Shown: positions 5,096 to 10,766 of the stretch, one piece after another
Numbering within the stretch: the first letter of the stretch is position 1
Layout: each line of letters starts with the position of its first letter
NCBI GenBank assembly: GCA_904501875.1
Contig: CAJGCQ010000034.1
Location: 1 to 10,766, forward strand
Direction of reading: 5' to 3'
Origin: Clostridiaceae bacterium
GTDB lineage: Bacteria > Bacillota > Clostridia > Oscillospirales > Acutalibacteraceae
Length of the DNA stretch: 10,766 nucleotides
Notes under the pieces: generated by a model
What the model was told of the DNA's origin: nothing
Databases searched by the model: none
Seen by the model: only the letters and a program-made list of their open reading frames with translations
Made by a program: the position numbers and the translations under genes

Positions 5096-6097
5096 TTAAT
5101 CTATCGGTATTGTAGCCGCCGCATTAAGTGATGAGTCTCCTATATTACCGTCCTTAAATTCGTAAAACGCCTGAACGCCCACCATTGCCGCATTGTCGCC
5201 GCAGTACTTAAGCTCGGGGAAATAAAGGCTTATGCCCTTAGGCCTACATTCATCAGCCAATCTGGTTCGAAGCTCGCTGTTTGCCGAAACTCCCCCCGCC
5301 ACTGCAAGGGTTTTGTAGCCGTATTTTTCCGCAGCCTTAAGGGTTTTATCTATTAGCATATCGCATACCCTTTGCCGCACCGTTGCGCATACAACCGGCA
5401 CATCTATCTCTTCGCCCTTTTGCGCCGAGTGGTTTACAAGGTTCACCACTGCGGTTTTAAGGCCCGAAAAGCTGAAATCAAACTCCCCTGAGCTCACCTT
5501 CGGGAAGGGCAGGGGGTATTTTTTGGGGTCTGCCTTTGTAGCTATCTTATCGAGGGTTACTCCGCCGGGATAAGCTAAGCCCATGGCTCTTGCCGTCTTG
5601 TCAAAGCATTCGCCCGCCGCATCATCTCTTGTGCCGCCTAATATTTTAAACTTTGTGTAATCGGTAACCTCGGCTAAAACCGTGTTTCCGCCCGATACCA
5701 AAAGGCATAAAAAGGGGGGCTTTAGCTCGGGGTTATGGATGTAATTCGCCGCTATGTGGGAGCGCAGGTGGTGAACGGGGATGAGGGGCTTGTTAAGCGC
5801 AAGGGACAGCCCCTTTGCAAAATTTACCCCCACAAGCAAAGCACCAATAAGTCCCGGTGCAAAGGTGACTGCCACCGCATCTATATCCGAATAGGTGATA
5901 CCCGCCGCTGCCAGTGCGTCCGAGCAGACTGCGGAAATCGCCTCGGTATGCCGGCGGGAGGCTATTTCGGGCACAACCCCGCCGTATATTCTGTGCTCCG
6001 CAATTTGGGTTGAAACAATGCTTGAAAGCACCTGCCTCTCCTCGGTAACCGCTGCGGCGGTTTCGTCACAGGAGCTTTCAATCGCCAATATTTTCAT
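5096..6097 (-). CDS. tsaD: tRNA N6-adenosine threonylcarbamoyltransferase TsaD
   Basis: TsaD (Gcp/YgjD) transfers the threonylcarbamoyl group to A37 of ANN-decoding tRNAs, working with TsaB and TsaE. The 333 residues cover the full family length. Seen motifs: IESSCDETAAAV (6-17), the metal-binding histidines of HHLRSH (His110 and His114), LVSGGNT (133-139), GECFDK (162-167) and the C-terminal CGDNAAMVG with the second metal ligand Asp. The HHLRSH stretch departs from the common HH-x-E-G-H by Arg-Ser in place of Glu-Gly, a change to note, although both histidines are kept. The start at 6097 lies inside the last 20 bases of the RimI-fusion gene, so the two are translationally coupled. tsaB and tsaE are not in the window. 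Confidence 0.95.
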   Translation of the reverse strand: MKILAIESSCDETAAAVTEERQVLSSIVSTQIAEHRIYGGVVPEIASRRHTEAISAVCSDALAAAGITYSDIDAVAVTFAPGLIGALLVGVNFAKGLSLALNKPLIPVHHLRSHIAANYIHNPELKPPFLCLLVSGGNTVLAEVTDYTKFKILGGTRDDAAGECFDKTARAMGLAYPGGVTLDKIATKADPKKYPLPFPKVSSGEFDFSFSGLKTAVVNLVNHSAQKGEEIDVPVVCATVRQRVCDMLIDKTLKAAEKYGYKTLAVAGGVSANSELRTRLADECRPKGISLYFPELKYCGDNAAMVGVQAFYEFKDGNIGDSSLNAAATIPID

Positions 6098-6944
6098 AGG
6101 AAAACCTCTTTGTCATAATAAGTGCATCTTCTAAGGGGAGCCTGTAAAAATTTTTCCGTCTGCCCTCTTCTTTGAAGCCTGTTTTTTCATAAAGGGAAAC
6201 CGCCTCGGTATTAGAGGGGCGGACCTCAAGGGATACAAAGCTCAGCTCCTTCTCTTTGGCAAACTCGAAAACCTTATTAAGTAAAGCCTTTGCCACTCCC
6301 CTTCGCCTAAACTCGGGGAAAACCGCAATGTTGGTGATATATCCCTCGTCTATAACCGCCTTTATGCCTATGTAACCTGCAATCAGGTTATCGGTTTCGG
6401 CAATAAAAAACCTTGTGCCCAAGCGGTAGGCCTCAAGTATGCCCTCCTCGCTCCAAGGCTCCGAAAAGCATAATTCTTCAAGCCTTGCAATATCCTTTAT
6501 ATGTTTAGGGGCTATAGGCACTATAGATATATCGCTGAAAAAGCCGTCCTTAATAAGTATGTCAATCGCCGCAAAAATTTCTTCTCGGCAACGGCGGTAG
6601 GTTTCAATGCTTCCGCCGAATGGGTCGGGAATACCGTCACCTAAGAAATAGAGCTTGTTTTCAGACACTCCCGCCGATAAAAGCACCGCCTTGTGGGAGG
6701 GGGAGAGGCAGATTATTTTATCCGCCAAGCTGATATCCCTATCCGTTATCTGCTTTGAGATGTGACTGCCGATATCAATGCTTGCCTCCGCCATAGCTGT
6801 TTTGGAGTTAAGGCTTACAGGGGAGCCATCCGATGCTATACCTCGGCTCGACACCGTCACGCCCTCTATTCCCTTGGATTTTAAATACCCCTCCGCCATA
6901 GGGCTTCGGCAGGTATTGCCCGTGCATACAAATAATATATTCAT
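6078..6944 (-). CDS. Fusion: YwlE-type protein arginine phosphatase + RimI N-acetyltransferase
   Basis: One 288-residue frame holds two complete enzymes. Residues 1 to about 135 are a low-molecular-weight phosphatase: P-loop CTGNTCRS (7-14) and the general-acid DPFGGS (107-112). Thr11 in the loop is the residue known in Bacillus YwlE to favour phospho-arginine over phospho-tyrosine. Residues about 140-288 are a GNAT acetyltransferase of the RimI type (acetylates the N-terminus of ribosomal protein S18): the acetyl-CoA motif NIAVFPEFRRRGVAKALL (205-222) and the signature LEVRPSNTEAVSLYEKTGF (239-257), then a KNFY segment and EDALIMTK. No stop, frameshift or internal ribosome binding site separates the halves. 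ATG 6944 overlaps the polA stop by one base (TAATG), and the 3' end overlaps tsaD by 20 bases. The RimI-TsaD neighbourhood is classical; the fused phosphatase is the unusual part. Confidence 0.9.
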   Translation of the reverse strand: MNILFVCTGNTCRSPMAEGYLKSKGIEGVTVSSRGIASDGSPVSLNSKTAMAEASIDIGSHISKQITDRDISLADKIICLSPSHKAVLLSAGVSENKLYFLGDGIPDPFGGSIETYRRCREEIFAAIDILIKDGFFSDISIVPIAPKHIKDIARLEELCFSEPWSEEGILEAYRLGTRFFIAETDNLIAGYIGIKAVIDEGYITNIAVFPEFRRRGVAKALLNKVFEFAKEKELSFVSLEVRPSNTEAVSLYEKTGFKEEGRRKNFYRLPLEDALIMTKRFSYENIGD

Positions 6945-9472
6945 TATCCCTTCGCCTCAAGCCAGGTTTTGCCCGAATGTGCATCGGCAGTAAGCCTTAC
7001 GGCAAGGTCTGCTGCGTTTTCCATTTCGGTTTCCAAAAGGCGGCATACATTTTCAGCATCCTTACGGTCGCATTCCACTATCAATTCATCGTGTACCTGC
7101 AAAATAAGTCTTGCCGTGGGTACATCTGTTTTGAGCCTTTCAAATACCCTTATCATAGCAAGCTTAATAATATCGGCGGCAGTCCCCTGAATAGGGGCGT
7201 TCCTTGCCGCGCGCTCGCCGAAGGCACGCAAATTGCCGTTGGAGCTTGAAAGCTCGGGCAGTCTTCTGCGCCTGCCGTAAAGGGTGGTAACGAAGCCGTT
7301 GTTCTTTGCGTCTTCAATGGTTTTTTCCATATACTCTGCAACCTGAGGGTAGGTGGCAAGGTAATTTTTTATATAACTGTCCGCTTCGGCTCTCGTTACG
7401 CCGATATCCTTTGAAAGGGAGAAGGCGCCGATGCCGTACACAATGCCGAAATTTACCGCCTTTGCACGGCTTCTCAGCTCTGGGGTCACCATATCAATAG
7501 TCAGGCCGAAGACCTGCGAGGCGGTGACTGTGTGAATATCCGTGCCGCTTCTAAAGGCTTCTATCATATTTTTATCCTTTGCAATGCTTGCTAAAACTCT
7601 AAGCTCAATTTGAGAGTAGTCTGCATCGCAAAGCACTCTGCCCTCAGGTGCGGTAAAATATCCCCGAAGTCTTCTCCCCTCGGCGGTGCGCACGGGAATA
7701 TTTTGTAAATTCGGCTCAAGGGAGCTTATTCTGCCCGTTCTCGCCTCGGTTTGATTAAAGGTGGAATGTATCCTGCCGTCAGCGGCGACGCAATCCTGAA
7801 GACCGTCTGTATAGGTGGATTTAAGCTTTGCAAGCTGGCGGTATTCGAGCAACAGACCAACCGCAGGGTGAGCATATCGAAGACTCTCCAAAACCTCGGC
7901 ATTAGTGCTGTATCCGCTTTTTGTTTTTTTCTTGGCGGGAAGACCCAGCTTTTCAAAAAGTGCGACACCTAACTGCTTTGGAGAATTAAGGTTAAATTCA
8001 TACCCTACAAGGGAAAAGATTTCCTTTTCGATAACCTCAATGCGATTACGGAGTTCTTCGGAGAGGCTTTTAAGCCCCTTAGTGTCCACCAAAAAGCCGC
8101 AAAGCTCCATATCGCCAAGCACCCTTGCAAGGGGCAGTTCGATTTCATCAAGGAGTTTTCGCTGATTGGTGTTATCAAGCTCCTTTTCGAGTCTGTCACA
8201 GCAGACCGAGAAAAGACAGGCGTTTTTAATTTCGTTATCGCTCTCGCCCTCAATTTCGGGAGCGGGGGAGGAGTATTCGCTTATAAGCCTATCGGCAGAA
8301 TAGGAGGAAGCCGATGGGTTTATAAGGTAAGCCGCCAACATTGCGTCAAACACAACACCGCAGGTCTTTGAATATGCCTTATATAAATTCTTGTAATCGT
8401 AAACTCTTTTTTTAACCGAGCCGTTATTTAAGACGCTTTCAAGCGTTTCTTCAGTTGCTTCTGCAACCTTCCCGTCAAAAACAATAAAGTGCTTTCCGTT
8501 CTCGGAATATATATCTGCCATATCGGCGGGGGTGCATTCTTCCGCTACGCAAAACTTTTTTGCATCCGAAAAATCGAGGGGGGATTGGATATCCGCACTG
8601 TTGGGGGTAAGGCCCATTTTTTCCATAAGCTTAAAGAACTCAAGACTTGTCATAAGTCGGGAAAGTCCCGATTTGTCCTGCGGTTTTGTCTTATAGGAAG
8701 AAATATCGCCGTTGATGGGTGCTTCTTTACAAATTGTGCCAAGCTTTCGGCTTAAATATGCACTTTCTTTGCCGTCGGCAAGCTTTTGGCGAACGGAGGC
8801 CTTAATATCGAGCGCATCAAGGTTTTCATATATATAATCAATGCTGTGAAAGCGTGAAATAAGGTCGGTTGCGGTCTTTTCACCCACCCCCGCAACACCG
8901 GGGATGTTGTCCGAAGAGTCCCCCATAAGGCTTTTAAGCTCAATCATTTCTTTCGGGGTAAGGCCGTACTTCTCAAAAAGCGCCGCTTTATCGTAATTAA
9001 TAATTTCAGGCTTGCCCATTTTGGTTGCGGCAAGCAGTACCCTTGTTGAATCGGAGATTAATTGCAATGAATCTCGGTCACCGGTGGCTATTACGCATTC
9101 GTCACCGCTTTTCTCACAAAGAGCAGACAAAGTCCCCAAAATATCGTCCGCCTCGTAGGTCTCGCACTCTATGCAGGTATATCCCGCAAGGGTCAGCCAT
9201 TCCTTCATAATGGGTAACTGCCCCGCTAACTCCTCGGGCATACCTTTGCGCCCCGCCTTGTATTCGGCGTACATTTTGTGGCGGAAGGTGGGCGCCTTAA
9301 GGTCGAACGCAATAGCTATCCCGTCGGGCTTTTCGAGTTCCGTAAGCCTATTTAAAATATTAATAAAACCGTAAACGGCGTTTGTATATCTGCCGTCCTT
9401 AGTGGTAAGCAGCTTGATGCCGTAAAACGCACGGTTGATTATACTGTTGCCGTCAAGTGCCAGCAGCTTCAA
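6944..9472 (-). CDS. polA: DNA polymerase I
   Basis: PolA of 842 residues acts in Okazaki-fragment processing and repair. The 5' nuclease domain is intact: LLALDGNSIINRAFYG at the N-terminus, EADD at 107-110 and GDSSDNIPGVAGVGEKTA (184-201, helix-hairpin-helix). The middle 3'-5' exonuclease domain (about 300-430) is degenerate: the usual Asp-x-Glu of the first exo motif is replaced in the stretch near HFIVFDGK, so proofreading is probably lost, as in Bacillus and Taq enzymes. The polymerase domain has motif A DYSQIE (618-623), motif B RAKAVNFGIVYG (669-680) and motif C HDE (794-796). I place the start at TTG 9472, with GGGGGAG eight bases upstream. The in-frame ATG at 9532 lies within the promoter's -35 box and would be outside the transcript. 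It is the first gene of the minus-strand cluster and its stop overlaps the next start as TAATG. Confidence 0.95.
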   Translation of the reverse strand: MKLLALDGNSIINRAFYGIKLLTTKDGRYTNAVYGFINILNRLTELEKPDGIAIAFDLKAPTFRHKMYAEYKAGRKGMPEELAGQLPIMKEWLTLAGYTCIECETYEADDILGTLSALCEKSGDECVIATGDRDSLQLISDSTRVLLAATKMGKPEIINYDKAALFEKYGLTPKEMIELKSLMGDSSDNIPGVAGVGEKTATDLISRFHSIDYIYENLDALDIKASVRQKLADGKESAYLSRKLGTICKEAPINGDISSYKTKPQDKSGLSRLMTSLEFFKLMEKMGLTPNSADIQSPLDFSDAKKFCVAEECTPADMADIYSENGKHFIVFDGKVAEATEETLESVLNNGSVKKRVYDYKNLYKAYSKTCGVVFDAMLAAYLINPSASSYSADRLISEYSSPAPEIEGESDNEIKNACLFSVCCDRLEKELDNTNQRKLLDEIELPLARVLGDMELCGFLVDTKGLKSLSEELRNRIEVIEKEIFSLVGYEFNLNSPKQLGVALFEKLGLPAKKKTKSGYSTNAEVLESLRYAHPAVGLLLEYRQLAKLKSTYTDGLQDCVAADGRIHSTFNQTEARTGRISSLEPNLQNIPVRTAEGRRLRGYFTAPEGRVLCDADYSQIELRVLASIAKDKNMIEAFRSGTDIHTVTASQVFGLTIDMVTPELRSRAKAVNFGIVYGIGAFSLSKDIGVTRAEADSYIKNYLATYPQVAEYMEKTIEDAKNNGFVTTLYGRRRRLPELSSSNGNLRAFGERAARNAPIQGTAADIIKLAMIRVFERLKTDVPTARLILQVHDELIVECDRKDAENVCRLLETEMENAADLAVRLTADAHSGKTWLEAKG

Positions 9473-9503
9473 AAAAACTCCCCCAAAATGCAATATATAA
9501 TTT

Positions 9504-9532
9504 ATTATACCATTATTTTCTTCATATGTCAT
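9504..9532 (-). promoter_or_regulatory. Sigma-A promoter of the polA cluster
   Basis: On the minus strand ATGACA (complement of 9527-9532), a 17-base spacer and a perfect TATAAT (complement of 9504-9509) precede polA. Transcription would begin near 9497, about 25 bases before the TTG start. It is the only clear promoter for the five-gene minus-strand block. Confidence 0.75.
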
Positions 9533-9693
9533 TAAATTTTTTTGAATTATTTATACTTTTAGAATCAGGCGCTTCAGTTTGAGAACGGACAGACAAAATT
9601 AATAAATCGCCTCACTTGTTAAATCAGCTGGTGTATAAATTCATAGTGACGAGCGTTCATTATAAATTATTGGCGAATTTTTAAAATTTTGGA

Positions 9694-9721
9694 TTGAAAA
9701 TTTACAAAAATATGATATAAT
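9694..9721 (+). promoter_or_regulatory. Sigma-A promoter of the tRNA gene
   Basis: TTGAAA (9694-9699), 16 bases, then TATAAT (9716-9721) with an extended TG at 9713-9714. The predicted start is a few bases before the tRNA's first G at 9732. The 160 bases between this promoter and the polA promoter are AT-rich; I see no gene or clear site in them. Confidence 0.75.
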
Positions 9722-9731
9722 GTAAATATAC

Positions 9732-9808
9732 GGGGACTTAGCTCAGCTGGTCAGAGTGCCTGCTCGACACGCAGGAGGTCGCGCGTTCGATCCGCGCAGC
9801 CCCCACCA
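9732..9808 (+). tRNA. tRNA-Val(GAC), atypical (C33, acceptor mismatch)
   Basis: The 77-base sequence folds as a full cloverleaf with an encoded CCA. Acceptor GGGGACT/AGCCCCC, D-stem GCTC/GAGT with a GG-containing loop, anticodon stem CCTGC/GCAGG with loop TCGACAC (anticodon GAC at 9766-9768), variable loop AGGTC, T-stem GCGCG/CGCGC with loop TTCGATC. Three features depart from a normal tRNA-Val: position 33 is C (9765) where U is almost universal, acceptor pair 5-68 is A-C (9736 and 9800), and D-stem pair 10-25 is G-T. It has its own strong promoter and a perfect terminator, so it is expressed in principle. It may be a specialised or failing copy, or contain sequencing errors. Confidence 0.85.
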
Positions 9809-9813
9809 AAAAA

Positions 9814-9841
9814 CCCTCAGACGATAGTCTGAGGGTTTTTT
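9814..9841 (+). terminator. Intrinsic terminator of the tRNA gene
   Basis: A perfect 9-base stem CCCTCAGAC/GTCTGAGGG (9814-9822/9827-9835) with a GATA loop is followed by six Ts. It is preceded by an A-run (9808-9813) right after the CCA end, so it could also act on the minus strand against transcripts arriving from the Rrf2 gene. Confidence 0.92.
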
Positions 9842-9860
9842 ACTTTTTACTTCTTCATTT

Positions 9861-9932
9861 TTCACTATTCACTCTCCAATCGCACGCATATTCGGGATTT
9901 TTGGCAGGTAATAAGTAATAGTGAATAGTGAA
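9861..9932. repeat. Inverted repeat, 13-base perfect arms
   Basis: TTCACTATTCACT (9861-9873) and AGTGAATAGTGAA (9920-9932) are exact complements separated by 46 bases. The arms are themselves made of the repeated unit TTCACTA. A second small hairpin, GAAAGAG/CTCTTTC (9930-9936/9945-9951), overlaps the right arm. No gene is present in 9842-10028. It may be a short dispersed repeat or a remnant; no T-run suggests termination. Confidence 0.5.
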
Positions 9933-10028
9933 AGAGTATTTTTTCTCTTTCATTTAAATGCTTTGGCTAAAGAAAAGTTTAAAAACCTAATATGCCTGAC
10001 CGACGGCTAATATATATCTAAGCCTTTG

Positions 10029-10460
10029 TTATATAATCCAATTATTGAAGTCCTTATCCTTTGTCATCAGGTCGGCAACGGTGTAGGAATCAAAAAATTC
10101 GTTTAGCACTCTGTTTAACTCCTTCCACATAGGAAGCGTGCGGCAGTTTTCGGAAAAAGCGCAGGGGGGAGCGTCGGGCTTTAAGCAGGAAACGGGGGCG
10201 AGCGTACCTTCGGTAATGGTAAGGATTTCGCTCACCTTATATTCATCAGGCTCGCGGCTTAAGCGGTAGCCGCCGCCCTTGCCGTGAGCACCCTTAACAA
10301 GACCCGCTTTTGAAAGGCCGGTCATTATTCCTTCAAGATATTTTTGTGATATATTCTGTCTTTCGGTTATGGCCTTTAAGGGAATAAAGCCCTCGCCCTC
10401 GTGCTCTGCAAGGTCGATCATAACCCTTAAAGCATAACGCCCTCTCGTTGATATTGTCAT
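10029..10460 (-). CDS. Rrf2-family transcriptional regulator (IscR/CymR-like)
   Basis: A 143-residue Rrf2 regulator with an N-terminal winged helix. ISTRGRYALRVMIDLA (3-18) opens the domain, the recognition helix region is NISQKYLEGIMTGLSKAGLV (36-55), and the wing is GKGGGYRL (60-67). It has three cysteines, Cys92, Cys100 and Cys106, in the segment where IscR binds an iron-sulfur cluster (IscR spacing is 5 and 5; here 7 and 5), so cluster or redox sensing is likely. The gene starts 3 bases after the cysK stop, with no good ribosome binding site, so it is probably coupled to cysK translation. By position it resembles CymR, the cysteine-metabolism repressor that partners with CysK; by cysteines it resembles IscR. 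The regulated genes cannot be told from here. Confidence 0.88.
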   Translation of the reverse strand: MTISTRGRYALRVMIDLAEHEGEGFIPLKAITERQNISQKYLEGIMTGLSKAGLVKGAHGKGGGYRLSREPDEYKVSEILTITEGTLAPVSCLKPDAPPCAFSENCRTLPMWKELNRVLNEFFDSYTVADLMTKDKDFNNWII

Positions 10461-10463
10461 AGC

Positions 10464-10766
10464 TTACTGAGAAAACAGCGGGGTGGACAAATATCTGTCG
10501 CCCGTATCGGGAAGCAGCACCACAATGGTTTTGCCTGCATTTTCTTCACGCTTTGCAAGCTCCACCGCCGCATACAGCGCCGCACCCGAGGAAATTCCTA
10601 CAAGCACGCCCTCGTTTCTTCCGATTTCCCTGCCGAAAGTGAAAGCATCCTCATTTTCTACGGGCAATATTTCATCATAAATTTCGGTATCAAGCACCTC
10701 GGGAACAAAGCCCGCACCGATACCTTGAATTTTGTGTGCACCGGACGGCTCACCCGAAAGCACGGC
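10464..10766 (-). CDS. cysK: Cysteine synthase (O-acetylserine sulfhydrylase), 3' part
   Basis: The last 100 codons of cysK; the start lies beyond the right edge of the window. The enzyme makes cysteine from O-acetylserine and sulfide with pyridoxal phosphate. Motifs seen: HKIQGIGAGFVPEVLD, the cofactor phosphate/serine-binding GISSGAAL, and the C-terminal LPDTGDRYLSTPLF that is typical of CysK/CysM. The frame is intact to the window edge. It is followed after 3 bases by the Rrf2 regulator, forming a cysK-regulator pair in which the synthase could act as a sensor partner, as known for CysK and CymR in Bacillus. Confidence 0.93.
   Translation of the reverse strand, partial: AVLSGEPSGAHKIQGIGAGFVPEVLDTEIYDEILPVENEDAFTFGREIGRNEGVLVGISSGAALYAAVELAKREENAGKTIVVLLPDTGDRYLSTPLFSQ

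Noticed and set aside
6969..9374. Plus-strand frames of 60-90 codons opposite polA
   Set aside because: Shadows of a well-conserved polymerase gene, without their own signals.
9590..9670. Short minus-strand frames (13 codons each) between polA and the tRNA
   Set aside because: Too short, no ribosome binding site or hydrophobic pattern; could be decayed sequence, but nothing supports a gene.

Overview
The window looks like chromosomal DNA of a low-to-mid GC anaerobic Firmicute, most likely a gut clostridium of the Oscillospiraceae/Ruminococcaceae type. This is inference from gene content (MecA-like adaptor, YwlE-type phosphatase, Rrf2 regulator beside cysK, a clostridial-type Cys-rich protein), strong purine-rich ribosome binding sites and sigma-A promoters. 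No species can be named.

Left part (1-1480): an accessory, visibly AT-rich stretch. A strong promoter drives a two-gene cassette: a four-helix-bundle protein of the 23S rRNA intervening-sequence (S23) family and an unknown 142-aa protein, joined by an ATGA overlap. It ends in a terminator that abuts a highly folded, non-coding inverted-repeat element (970-1136). A second bidirectional hairpin and a decayed minus-strand reading frame follow.

Middle-left (1485-3110): a 281-aa protein with 21 cysteines, possibly under a sporulation-type promoter; an unlisted 38-aa single-span membrane protein on the minus strand with its own ribosome binding site and terminator; and a compact MecA-like adaptor.

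Main block (3103-9532, minus strand): a tight co-directional cluster read from a clear promoter: polA (TTG start), a fusion of a YwlE-type arginine phosphatase with RimI acetyltransferase, tsaD, a DgkB/YegS-type lipid kinase and mreB. polA overlaps the fusion by 1 base and the fusion overlaps tsaD by 20 bases; the later gaps are about 40 bases. Replication/repair, protein modification, tRNA t6A synthesis, lipid metabolism and cell shape are thus linked as housekeeping functions. The mreB end overlaps the converging MecA-like gene by 8 bases.

Right part (9533-10766): a single tRNA-Val(GAC) gene with consensus promoter and perfect terminator, but with C33 in place of the conserved U33 and an A-C mismatch in the acceptor stem; an inverted repeat; then, on the minus strand, the 3' end of cysK followed 3 bases later by a three-cysteine Rrf2/IscR-like regulator.

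I see no CRISPR array, integrase, transposase or complete defence system. The most unusual items are the phosphatase-RimI fusion, the odd tRNA, the folded repeat element and the small membrane protein.
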